Shown here piece after piece: positions 32,763 through 39,922 of a stretch of DNA of 64,000 bases. The translations under genes were made by a program, and so were the position numbers. Numbering within the stretch: position 1 is the stretch's first letter; the number at the start of each line of letters is the position of its first letter. Source of the DNA: Actinophytocola sp035995025 (GTDB lineage Bacteria > Actinomycetota > Actinomycetes > Mycobacteriales > Pseudonocardiaceae). The notes beneath the pieces were generated by a model, which was given only the letters and a program-made list of their open reading frames with translations, was not told the origin of the DNA and did no database searches. The stretch lies in the NCBI GenBank assembly GCA_035995025.1, contig DASYKY010000119.1, forward strand, positions 1 to 64,000, given 5' to 3'.

Positions 32763-33961
32763 TGAGAATCCTCATGGTCGGCGCGGGGAGCGTCGGGTCG
32801 GCCGCGGTGTCGATCGCCGCGCGGCGGCCGTTCTTCTCCGCGTTCGTGGTCGCCGACTACACGCTGGACCGGGCCGCCCGGGCCGTGTCGTCGGTGCCGG
32901 ACAACCGGTTCACGGCCGCGCGGGTCGACGCGTCGTCCGCGTCGGCGATCACCCAGCTGTGCCGCGCGCACGACATCACGCACGTGCTGAACGCGGTCGA
33001 CCCGCGGTTCACGATGCCGGTGTTCGAGGGCGCGATCGCGGCGGGCGCGGACTACCTGGACATGGCGATGTCACTGTCCACACCGCACGAAGCCGAGCCG
33101 TACCGGCGGACCGGCGTGAAGCTGGGCGATCTCCAGTTCGCCGCCGCGTCCACATGGGAGTCCGCCGGGCGGCTGGCCCTGGTCGGCATCGGCGTCGAGC
33201 CGGGCATGTCGGACGTGTTCGCCCGCTACGCGGCTGACCACCTGTTCTCCTCCATCGAGGAGATCGGCGTGCGGGACGGCGCGAACCTGGTCGTCGAGGG
33301 CTACGACTTCGCGCCCACGTTCTCGATCTGGACCACGATCGAGGAATGCCTGAACCCGCCGGTGATCTACGAGAAGGACCGCGGCTGGTACACCACCGAG
33401 CCGTTCTCCGAGCCGGAGGTGTTCGACTTCCCGGAGGGCATCGGGCCGGTCGAGTGCGTGAACGTGGAGCACGAGGAGGTCCTGCTGATCCCGCGCTGGG
33501 TGACCGCGGAGCGGGTGACGTTCAAGTACGGACTGGGCAACGAGTTCATCGACGTGCTGCGCACGCTGCACAAGCTGGGCCTGGACGCGACGTCGCCCGT
33601 GCGGGTCGGCGGCGTGTCGGTGGCCCCGCGCGACGTGGTGGCCGCGTGCCTGCCGGACCCGGCCGGGCTCGGCCCGCGGATGACGGGCAAGACCTGTGCG
33701 GGCACGTGGGTCCGCGGCCTGGACCCGGCGGGCGAGCCGCGCGAGGTGTACCTGTACCACGTGGTGGACAACGAGTGGTCCATGCGGGAGTACGGCCACC
33801 AGGCGGTGTCGTGGCAGACCGCGCTGAACCCGGTCGTCGCCCTGGAGCTGCTGGAGTCCGGGGTGTGGTCGGGGACCGGGGTCCTCGGCCCGGAGGCGTT
33901 GGACCCCGTCCCGTTCCTCGACCTGCTCAAGGACTACGGCTCGCCGTGGGGGATGCGTTAG
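32762..33961 (+). CDS. saccharopine dehydrogenase-family enzyme in the polyamine operon
   Basis: The 399-residue protein opens with the NAD(P) motif ILMVGAGSVGSAAVSIAARR and has HVLNAVDPRFTMPVFEGAIA, ADYLDMAMSLSTPHEAEP, LVGIGVEPGMSDVFARYAA and HVVDNEWSMREYGHQAVSWQ. These match the saccharopine dehydrogenase fold, which also includes carboxy(nor)spermidine dehydrogenase and related enzymes that join an aldehyde to an amine reductively or run in reverse. It overlaps potC by one base, so it probably acts on an imported polyamine or its aldehyde product. The exact reaction is not determined by the sequence. Confidence 0.82.
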   Translation: MRILMVGAGSVGSAAVSIAARRPFFSAFVVADYTLDRAARAVSSVPDNRFTAARVDASSASAITQLCRAHDITHVLNAVDPRFTMPVFEGAIAAGADYLDMAMSLSTPHEAEPYRRTGVKLGDLQFAAASTWESAGRLALVGIGVEPGMSDVFARYAADHLFSSIEEIGVRDGANLVVEGYDFAPTFSIWTTIEECLNPPVIYEKDRGWYTTEPFSEPEVFDFPEGIGPVECVNVEHEEVLLIPRWVTAERVTFKYGLGNEFIDVLRTLHKLGLDATSPVRVGGVSVAPRDVVAACLPDPAGLGPRMTGKTCAGTWVRGLDPAGEPREVYLYHVVDNEWSMREYGHQAVSWQTALNPVVALELLESGVWSGTGVLGPEALDPVPFLDLLKDYGSPWGMR

Positions 33962-33978
33962 CCGCCTCCCCGGAATTC
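33961..33978. repeat. 18-bp sequence GCCGCCTCCCCGGAATTC, copy 1
   Basis: This 18-mer follows a stop codon directly and occurs again, without mismatch, at 50936-50953, also just after a stop codon. The two loci are otherwise unrelated. It may be a short dispersed element; flanking similarity is not evident. Confidence 0.6.
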
Positions 33979-33998
33979 GAAGTGTGGGTCTCCCTGCG

Positions 33999-34457
33999 CT
34001 AGGCCCACGACGGCGGGCCGGCCGGCTCGCGGACGGCCGTGTTGAGGCGGTTGTAGAAGTTGGTCGTCGCGACCCACCAGATCAGGCCGGCCACCTGCTC
34101 CTCGTTGTAGTGCTTGGTCAGCTCGGTCCACAGCTCGTCGGAGATCGCGTCACCGCTGCGGTCGGCGAGCCGGGTCATCGACTCGGCGAGCGCGAGGGCG
34201 GCGCGTTCGGCGTCGGAGTAGCACGGCGCCTCCCGCCAGGCGGAGACGAACCACAGCCGGTCGCCCATCTCGGTCCGCTTCTTCTCGTCGACGAAGCCGA
34301 CGCACGCGCTGCAGCCGTTGAGCTGGCTCGCCCGCAGGTGCACCAGCTCGAGCGTCTCCTGGTCGACGCCGCTGTGGAAGGCGGCCTTGTTCAGGTACTG
34401 CGCGGCCTTCGTCGCGTCGGGCAGCAGGCTCGCCGGGTTCTGCATCAGTGCTTGCAT
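33999..34457 (-). CDS. AhpD-like carboxymuconolactone decarboxylase-family protein
   Basis: The 152-residue protein has the AhpD-core: LVHLRASQLNGCSACVGFVD with a CxxC pair, then FVSAWREAPCYSDAERAALA, and YNEEQVAGLIWWVATTNFYN. The CxxC and following His/Glu region give alkylhydroperoxidase-type thiol chemistry in this family. I chose ATG 34457 for its strong RBS (GAGGAGGG); an ATG at 34490 is possible. The gene is divergent from an ECF41/SigJ-type sigma gene, the family's typical partner arrangement, so this gene is the expected target of that sigma factor. Confidence 0.87.
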   Translation of the reverse strand: MQALMQNPASLLPDATKAAQYLNKAAFHSGVDQETLELVHLRASQLNGCSACVGFVDEKKRTEMGDRLWFVSAWREAPCYSDAERAALALAESMTRLADRSGDAISDELWTELTKHYNEEQVAGLIWWVATTNFYNRLNTAVREPAGPPSWA

Positions 34458-34510
34458 GATTCCCTCCTCTGTCGGGGTGCTCGTCGCCATGACGCCTGGC
34501 GCGGCACGAA

Positions 34511-34529
34511 TGTGACCGGCCCGGTCACA
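34511..34529. promoter_or_regulatory. perfect 9-bp inverted repeat upstream of the AhpD-like gene
   Basis: TGTGACCGG and CCGGTCACA flank one C, a perfect 19-base dyad 54 bases upstream of the chosen AhpD-like start and 55 bases before the sigma gene. A further TGTCACA on the minus strand (34562-34556) resembles the -35 reported for ECF41 promoters, but I could not find the matching -10 at the right spacing. Confidence 0.5.
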
Positions 34530-34583
34530 TCGGGGTGGCTTCGGTTCGTCAATGCTGTGACAGTGCTGGACAGGGGAGGATCG

Positions 34584-35443
34584 ATGGACGAGCAGGACTG
34601 GCTGGCGGGACGCTTCGAGGAGCACCGGGGGCACCTGCGTGCGGTGGCCTACCGGATGCTGGGATCGCTGGCCGAGGCGGACGACGCGGTGCAGGAGTCG
34701 TGGCTGCGGCTGAGCCGTGCGGGTGGGTCCGGCATCGACAACCTGGGCGGCTGGCTGACCACGGTCGTGGGCCGGGTGTGCCTGGACATGCTGCGCTCGC
34801 GGGCGTCGCGCCGCGAGGAGCCGGCCGGCCCGCACCTGCCGGACCCGGTCGTCGGCACCGATCCCGAGCAGCAGGCCCTGCTGGCGGACTCGGTGGGGAT
34901 GGCGCTGCTCGTGGTGCTGGACACACTCGACCCGGCCGAGCGGCTGGCGTTCGTCCTCCACGACATGTTCGGCCTGCCGTTCGACGAGATCGCCCCGGTG
35001 GTCGGCCGCTCGACGGTGGCCACCCGGCAGCTGGCGTCGCGCGCGCGCCGCCGCGTGCAGGGCTCGCCCGTGCCGGACACGTCACTCGACCGCCAGCGCA
35101 CCGTGGTCGACGCGTTCTTCGCCGCCGCGACGGCGACTTCGACGCCCTGGTGGCCGTCCTCGACCCGGACGTCGTCCTGCGCTCCGAGGGCGGCGTGCTG
35201 CCGGCGGGCGCGACCAGGGTCCTGCACGGCCCCGCCGAGGTGGCGAACCAGGCCCTGCTGTTCCGCCGCGCGGGCGCCGGCCCGGGCGCGAGCCGCCCGG
35301 TGGTGGTGAACGGCGCCGCCGGCGTCCTGATCTCCCGCGCCGGCCGCCCGGAGGTCCTGTTCGCCTTCACGGTGCAAAACGACCACATCGCAACGATCGA
35401 CGTCATCTCGGACCCCGACCGCCTGGCCACCCTGTCCGGCTAG
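34584..35443 (+). pseudogene. sigJ-like: ECF41/SigJ-type sigma factor with a -1 frameshift
   Basis: The first frame encodes a complete sigma core: EEHRGHLRAVAYRMLGSLAE with ADDAVQESWLRLSRAG (region 2) and LDPAERLAFVLHDMFGLPFD, FDEIAPVVGRSTVATRQLAS (region 4). The SnoaL-like C-terminal domain then starts at VVDAFFAAA, but the reading changes frame near 35126. There GCCGCCGCGACGGCGAC lacks one C relative to an A-A-R-D-G-D reading. The second frame continues DFDALVAVLDPDVVLRSEGG to LATLSG, stop 35443. Unshifted, translation ends at 35309 with an unrelated tail. The C-terminal domain tunes ECF41 activity, so the truncated product may be altered. A sequencing error in a GC run cannot be excluded. 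Confidence 0.8.
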
Positions 35444-35450
35444 GAGCGCC

Positions 35451-35756
35451 TCAGGACAACCTCTGCGCCAGTGCCTCAGCCAGCTCGTCCGGCGAGAAGT
35501 CCTCAGCCCGGAGCAGCCCGACGTGCGGGCCGAGGAGCCCGTCGGGAACCTCGGCGCCGCCCACGCCGACCGGTAGCACGTAGTCCTCCGCATCGCGCGT
35601 AAGCGCCTGCGAGAGGGCGGCTTTGAGTTCCATCATCGGGAATGACTTCCTCAAATAGTCCGCCGAGATGAACGCGACGACATGACGGACCGAGGTGCCG
35701 CCGTAGATCTCCAGGAATTTGGCCGGATAGAACTGTCCCCAGTACTGGAAAGACGA
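35451..35756 (-). pseudogene. 5'-truncated TIR-domain gene remnant
   Basis: From the stop TGA at 35757-35759 the frame reads SSFQYWGQFYPAKFLEIYGG, then TSVRHVVAFISADYLRKSFP, MMELKAALSQALTRDAEDYV and LPVGVGGAEVPDGLL. This is the second half of a bacterial TIR domain of the type with FISxxY and LPVxxD strands. The expected first strand (FxSYAxxDR) and the beginning of the NAD-binding site are missing, and stops bracket the piece (also 35790-35792). No start codon with RBS is apparent; TTG 35654 could give 67 residues. It looks like decay of a TIR protein, a family that occurs beside FxSxx-type and VMAP systems such as the one 4 kb away. Confidence 0.65.
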
Positions 35757-35895
35757 TCACTCGTTGTCCCAAGTGGACTTCGCTTCCCTTCAAGCCGGGG
35801 ACCCTAGCAGGCATCCGCAGACTCCTGGCTGGATGTTCCCGAAAAGCGGCCGGCCCGGTCGAGCATTGTCGACCGGGCCGGAGTGCGTGTTTTCG

Positions 35896-37332
35896 TCAGG
35901 ACTCGATGTTGTGCATGACGTGCTTGACGCGGGTGTAGTCCTCGAAGCCGTACATCGACAGGTCCTTGCCGTGGCCGGAGTGCTTGAAGCCGCCGTGGGG
36001 CATCTCCGAGATGAACGGAATGTGCGTGTTCACCCAGACGCAGCCGAAGTCGAGCTCGGCGGTCATGCGCATCGCCCGGCCGTGGTCGCGGGTCCACACC
36101 GACGCGGCCAGGCCGTACTCCACGCCGTTCGCCCAGCGGACGGCCTCCGCCTCGTCGGTGAACTTCTGGACGGTGATGACCGGGCCGAACACCTCCTGCT
36201 GGATGATCTCGTCGTCCTGCCGCAGGCCCGACACGACCGTCGGCGCGAAGAAGTAGCCGCGGTCGCCCACCTGCGCCCCTCCCGTCTGGACGTTCGCGTG
36301 GCCGGGCAGCCGGTCGACGAAACCGCGCACCCGGGACAGCTGGTTCGCGTTGTTCAGCGGGCCGTACAGCACATCCTCGTCCGACGGTGGGCCCGTCCGC
36401 GTCCCGCGGGCCTGCTCGGTCAGCGCGGCGACGAACTCGTCGTGCAGGCCGGGGCCGGCGAGCACACGGGTCGCCGCGGTGCAGTCCTGGCCTGCGTTGA
36501 AGTACCCGCCGATGGCGATGGCCTCCGCGGCGGCGGCGATGTCGGCGTCGTCGAACAGCACGACCGGCGCCTTGCCGCCCAGCTCGAGGTGGACGCGCTT
36601 GAGATCCTTCGCGGCGGCCGTCGCGACCTCCATCCCGGCCCGGACCGAACCGGTGATCGACACCATCTGCGGCGTCTTGTGCGCGACCAGCGCGCGGCCG
36701 GTGTCGCGGTCGCCGCACACCACGTTGAACACGCCGGGCGGGAAGCACTCGGCGGCGATCTCGGCCATCAGCAGCGTCGACACCGGCGTCGTGTCCGACG
36801 GCTTGAGCACGACGGTGTTCCCCGCGGCGATGGCCGGCGCGATCTTCCACACGGCCATCATCAGCGGGTAGTTCCACGGCGTGACCTGCGCGCACACGCC
36901 GATCGGCTCGCGGCGCACGTAGCTGGTGTGCCCGGCCAGGTACTCCCCGGCGGAGCGGCCCTCGAGGACCCGCGCGGCGCCCGCGAAGAACCGGAAGTGG
37001 TCGATCGCGGGCGGCATCTCCTCCTCGAGCGTCAGCTGGCGGGGCTTGCCGGTGTTGCGGCACTCGGCGTCGAGGAGGTCGTCGGTGCGGGCCTCGAGCG
37101 CGTCGGCGAACTTCAGCATCGCGAGCTGCCGCTCCCGCGGCGTGACGCGGCGCCACTTCTCGAACGCGTCCGCCGCGGCGTGCATGGCCCGGTCGACGTC
37201 GACGGCGCCGGAGACCGGGGCCGCCGCGAACACCTCGCCCGTGCTGGGGTCGATCAGGTCCGCGTAACCGCCGTGGGCCGGCTCGACGTACTCACCGGAG
37301 ACGAAGTTCCGCAGAATGGTCTTGTCGGTCAT
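35896..37332 (-). CDS. gamma-aminobutyraldehyde dehydrogenase (aldehyde dehydrogenase family)
   Basis: A 478-residue NAD(P)-dependent aldehyde dehydrogenase. The catalytic Cys is in GYFNAGQDCTAATRVL, the general base Glu in HLELGGKAPVVLFDDADI, and the cofactor loop TPWNYPLMMAVWKIAPAIAA, then VSITGSVRAGMEV. CVWVNTHIPFISEMPHGGFK and KDLSMYGFEDYTRVKHV are typical of the PatD/PuuC-like aminobutyraldehyde group. The reaction is 4-aminobutanal to GABA, after putrescine transamination or oxidation by the enzymes at 25.1-27.9 kb. It is separated from them by about 8 kb that holds the transporter and an inserted AhpD/sigma pair. ATG 37332. Confidence 0.9.
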   Translation of the reverse strand: MTDKTILRNFVSGEYVEPAHGGYADLIDPSTGEVFAAAPVSGAVDVDRAMHAAADAFEKWRRVTPRERQLAMLKFADALEARTDDLLDAECRNTGKPRQLTLEEEMPPAIDHFRFFAGAARVLEGRSAGEYLAGHTSYVRREPIGVCAQVTPWNYPLMMAVWKIAPAIAAGNTVVLKPSDTTPVSTLLMAEIAAECFPPGVFNVVCGDRDTGRALVAHKTPQMVSITGSVRAGMEVATAAAKDLKRVHLELGGKAPVVLFDDADIAAAAEAIAIGGYFNAGQDCTAATRVLAGPGLHDEFVAALTEQARGTRTGPPSDEDVLYGPLNNANQLSRVRGFVDRLPGHANVQTGGAQVGDRGYFFAPTVVSGLRQDDEIIQQEVFGPVITVQKFTDEAEAVRWANGVEYGLAASVWTRDHGRAMRMTAELDFGCVWVNTHIPFISEMPHGGFKHSGHGKDLSMYGFEDYTRVKHVMHNIES

Positions 37333-37428
37333 GTCCGAACTCCCTGCCGAGGATCGCGATGGCTCGGTGCCATCCTCGCGACTGAATCCGCAGCAGACAA
37401 GCCCCGGGGCAACTGGATTCGTGTCACC

Positions 37429-37690
37429 ATGTCCGCCATGGGGGTGCCGCTGTTCGACGCGGTGCTCTGTGACCTGGACGGCGTGCTGCGCCGGTGGCCG
37501 CCCGTGCACGACCAGGATCTGCCGCCCGGCACCGTCGCCGCGGCGGCGTTCGCGCCCGGGCCGGCTGCCGGCGGCGATCACCGGGGCGCTGCACCGACGA
37601 GGAGTGGCGCGCCGCCGCGGCCAACGCCGAGGCGCCCCGGTCGCTGGGCATGACTGCTGTCCGAGGGGCCGGGCTCCCTGCGCGGGTTGC
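37429..37690 (+). pseudogene. decayed HAD-family hydrolase gene
   Basis: The start MSAMGVPLFDAVLCDLDGVL has the HAD motif I nucleophile (DxDGV). The reading then needs two +1 shifts in G runs, near 37560 (cccgggccgg) and 37590 (ccggggcgc), to give FAPGRLPAAITG and GRCTDEEWRAAAANAEAP. After that the gene breaks off before motifs II-IV. The full family would be about 200 residues. Two frameshifts plus loss of the 3' half argue for real decay rather than sequencing error alone. It sits between the aldehyde dehydrogenase start and a beta-propeller gene. Confidence 0.7.
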
Positions 37691-38530
37691 TCACCTGAGC
37701 TCCGTGCGCAGCTCGTGGCTCTCGTCGGGCAGCCGGGCCTCGTAGTAGAGGCGGGTCCGGCCGCCCGGCAGCGCGAGCACGTCGAGATAGCGGACGTCGG
37801 TGACGGGGAACGACGGTTCGGCGGCGAAGCCCGTGCCGGACGGGGCCGCGACGCCAGTGCGCTCGAACCAGTTCTCCTCGGCCGTGGCGCGCCCGTCGTA
37901 GGCGGCGCGGCCGTCGGGCAGGACGCTGGTGATCCGCGCGCCGCGGGCGTCCCACTCACCGGGCCGGCCGGCCAGCACGGTGCCGCGCCACGTCCACTCG
38001 AGACCGTCGGCGCTCGTGGCGTACGCGGTGGTCATCCGGTCCTCGGCGCCGGGCACGTCCAGCGGGTGGCAGCACAGCCACGCCCGCCAGCCGGTCGCGC
38101 CGTGGTGCACGACGGGGTCCTTCACGCCGAACGTCCCGTCGCCGGTGAACAGCGGCCGGACCGGCGCGGCGGCCAGGCCCTCCGGCTCGGCGGCCTCGAG
38201 CACGCCGACCCACCAGTGCTTGGAGTCCGGCGTCGCGCAGCTGACGTAGAGCCGCCACAGCCCGTCGCGCACGCGGACGATCGCGGGGCGCTCGACCATC
38301 TGCGCGCCCAGCCGTCCCGGCTCGATGGTGCCGACGGTGGTGAGGTGCACGCCGTCCGCCGAGCGCGCGATCACGTTGACGTCGTGGTCGCCGCGCACCC
38401 GGTAGGCCAGCACGACCGAGCCGTCGGCGTCGAGGGTGGCGGCGGGGGCGCCGGCCCACTGCTGCGGCCCGCGCCCGGGTGCCGCGGCGACGACCGTGGC
38501 GTCCGCGGCGGGAAGGGGGAAGTCGTTCAT
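37691..38530 (-). CDS. five-bladed beta-propeller protein (glycosidase-like, GH43/GH32 fold)
   Basis: The 279-residue protein shows repeated propeller blades: AGAPAATLDADGSVVLAYRV, VERPAIVRVRDGLWRLYVSC, FGVKDPVVHHGATGWRAWLC and WDARGARITSVLPDGRAAYD, then FPVTDVRYLDVLAL. The acidic positions in the inner strands (VKDPVV, WDARG, VRYLD) resemble the GH43/GH32 catalytic arrangement, but I cannot name a catalytic triad. There is no signal peptide, so it is cytosolic. ATG 38530; divergent from a GlxA-type regulator with a palindromic operator between them, which suggests that regulator controls it. Confidence 0.7.
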   Translation of the reverse strand: MNDFPLPAADATVVAAAPGRGPQQWAGAPAATLDADGSVVLAYRVRGDHDVNVIARSADGVHLTTVGTIEPGRLGAQMVERPAIVRVRDGLWRLYVSCATPDSKHWWVGVLEAAEPEGLAAAPVRPLFTGDGTFGVKDPVVHHGATGWRAWLCCHPLDVPGAEDRMTTAYATSADGLEWTWRGTVLAGRPGEWDARGARITSVLPDGRAAYDGRATAEENWFERTGVAAPSGTGFAAEPSFPVTDVRYLDVLALPGGRTRLYYEARLPDESHELRTELR

Positions 38531-38580
38531 GCCGTCCACTCTCTGACGCTCCGCTCGTGGCCGACAGTGGCAGCAATGAC

Positions 38581-38606
38581 AGTATGTCGGAACTTTCTGC
38601 CATACT
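38581..38606. promoter_or_regulatory. 26-bp operator-like palindrome before the GlxA-type regulator
   Basis: AGTATGTCGGAAC (38581-38593) is matched at 10 of 13 positions by the reverse complement of TTTCTGCCATACT (38594-38606). CATACT at 38601-38606 lies 8 bases before ATG 38614 and can serve as a -10 for a leaderless transcript, with TGACAG at 38577-38582 as -35 (18-base spacer). The divergent propeller gene begins 51 bases away on the other side. Confidence 0.6.
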
Positions 38607-38613
38607 CGTGGCC

Positions 38614-39561
38614 ATGCGTTCGGTGGTCGCGGTGGTGGGCGAGCGGGTCGCGGCGTTCGAGCTGGGCATCGTCTGCCAGGTGTTCGGCCTCGACCGGTCC
38701 GACGACAACCTGCCCGCGTACGACTTCGCGGTGTGCGGCGCGGCGCCCGGCGAGGTCGAGACGACGTCGGGGTTCAGCGTGCGGGTCACCGGCGACCTGG
38801 ACCGGGTGGCCGCGGCCGACCTGGTCACGGTGCCGGCCTGGCCGACCCTCGACGCGCCGGTGGACCCCGCGCTGCTCGACGCGCTCCGCGCGGCGGCCGG
38901 CCGGGGTGCCCGCGTGCTGTCGGTGTGTTCGGGCGCGTTCGCGCTGGCCGCGGCGGGCCTGCTGGACGGCAGGCGCGCGGCGACGCACTGGCAGTTCGCG
39001 GACCTCCTGGCACGCCGCCACCCGGCCGTCCGGGTGGACCGCGACGTCCTCTACGTGGCGGACGGCCCGATCCTGACGAGCGCCGGCGCGGCCGCGGGCA
39101 TCGACGCGTGCCTGCATCTGGTGCGCGAGACGCACGGCGCCCACACCGCGAACGAGCTGGCGCGCCGCATGGTCGTGCCCCCACACCGCGACGGCGGCCA
39201 GGCCCAGTTCGTCGACCTCCCCGTCCCGGCGGCCGGAACGGACCACGTGCTGGCGGACCTGCTGGACTGGATGACGGCCCACCTGCGGGATTCCTTGCCG
39301 GTCACCGCGCTGGCCGCCCGCGCGGTGATGAGCCCGAGGACTTTCGCCCGCCGCTTCCGCGCGGTCACCGGCACGACGCCCCACCGCTGGCTGCTGGACC
39401 AGCGCCTGCGCCGGGCGGAGGAACTGCTGGAGAGCACGGATCTCGCGGTGGATCAGGTGGCCGCCGAGTCGGGCCTCGGCGCGGGCGACACGCTGCGCCA
39501 CCACTTCACCGCCCGCCGCGGCGTGAGCCCGGCCGCGTACCGCCGCACGTTCAGAAATTAG
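38614..39561 (+). CDS. GlxA-family transcriptional regulator (DJ-1/PfpI plus AraC)
   Basis: About 315 residues. An N-terminal DJ-1/PfpI-like domain (VGERVAAFELGIVCQVFGLD, ARVLSVCSGAFALAAAGLLD with the nucleophile-elbow Cys in VCSG, and TSAGAAAGIDACLHLV) precedes an AraC DNA-binding domain (LAARAVMSPRTFARRFRAV, TPHRWLLDQRLRRAEELLES, GAGDTLRHHFTARRGVSPAA). I prefer ATG 38614 because it matches the family N-terminus and leaves the palindrome upstream; ATG 38584 would add ten residues. It probably regulates the divergent propeller gene and itself. Confidence 0.9.
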   Translation: MRSVVAVVGERVAAFELGIVCQVFGLDRSDDNLPAYDFAVCGAAPGEVETTSGFSVRVTGDLDRVAAADLVTVPAWPTLDAPVDPALLDALRAAAGRGARVLSVCSGAFALAAAGLLDGRRAATHWQFADLLARRHPAVRVDRDVLYVADGPILTSAGAAAGIDACLHLVRETHGAHTANELARRMVVPPHRDGGQAQFVDLPVPAAGTDHVLADLLDWMTAHLRDSLPVTALAARAVMSPRTFARRFRAVTGTTPHRWLLDQRLRRAEELLESTDLAVDQVAAESGLGAGDTLRHHFTARRGVSPAAYRRTFRN

Positions 39562-39730
39562 CGAACGCGTCCACCGGAAGCCAAAAACTGGACAGGAGAA
39601 TGTCCAATTCTCGTTCACCTGCACGTGCAGTCGCCTGGGAAGTGGGAACCTTCGGAGCTACCAGAACCCTTCCAAATGCGGGATGATTATTGCTTGCACT
39701 GGCCTAGTTATGGGCGGAGGGGAACGATCC
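39562..39730. promoter_or_regulatory. leader region of the RiPP precursor with several palindromes
   Basis: This 169-base gap holds TGGACA (39589-39594) facing TGTCCA (39601-39606), GAGAAT (39596-39601) facing ATTCTC (39607-39612), and a perfect palindrome CTGCACGTGCAG (39619-39630). It is less GC-rich than its surroundings. A strong RBS (GGAGGGGA) lies just before ATG 39731. The dyads could be operators for the precursor gene or a terminator for the upstream regulator. Confidence 0.5.
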
Positions 39731-39922
39731 ATGAATTCGCCGGGCACCGAACCAGGCGTCGTATCCGACCTACCTGATCTCGAAGCCATCCCGTTCACCG
39801 ACCTGCGCGACCTGGAGGGCGACCCACTGCGCACATCGATGCGCACCGTCGTGGACCGCACCAGCCGTGTAGCCGCCCGCTACCCGAGCTCCAATGGTGG
39901 CGGAGGCGAGCGGATCGATTGA
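39731..39922 (+). CDS. candidate RiPP precursor peptide (FxsA/FxSxx-like)
   Basis: The 63-residue peptide begins MNSPGTEPGVVSDLPDLEAI. The leader-like part SDLPDLEAIPFTDLRDL and then DPLRTSMRTVVDRTSRVAAR resembles FxsA-type precursors, which have a DLPDL-x-PLxxL-x-LDD-x-L block, an amphipathic helix and a short Phe-x-Ser-x-x core. Here the core position is YPSSN (51-55), a Tyr in place of Phe, and it is followed by GGGGERID instead of ending there. RBS GGAGGGGA. Its stop overlaps the ATG of the HExxH gene (TGATG), a strong sign of translational coupling to a modifying enzyme. The homology is by pattern and needs a profile search. Confidence 0.7.
   Translation: MNSPGTEPGVVSDLPDLEAIPFTDLRDLEGDPLRTSMRTVVDRTSRVAARYPSSNGGGGERID

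Noticed and set aside
35764..37653. 629-codon plus-strand frame opposite the aldehyde dehydrogenase
   Set aside because: Only its last about 75 codons, from 37429, resemble a protein family (HAD); the rest is antisense to an unmistakable dehydrogenase.
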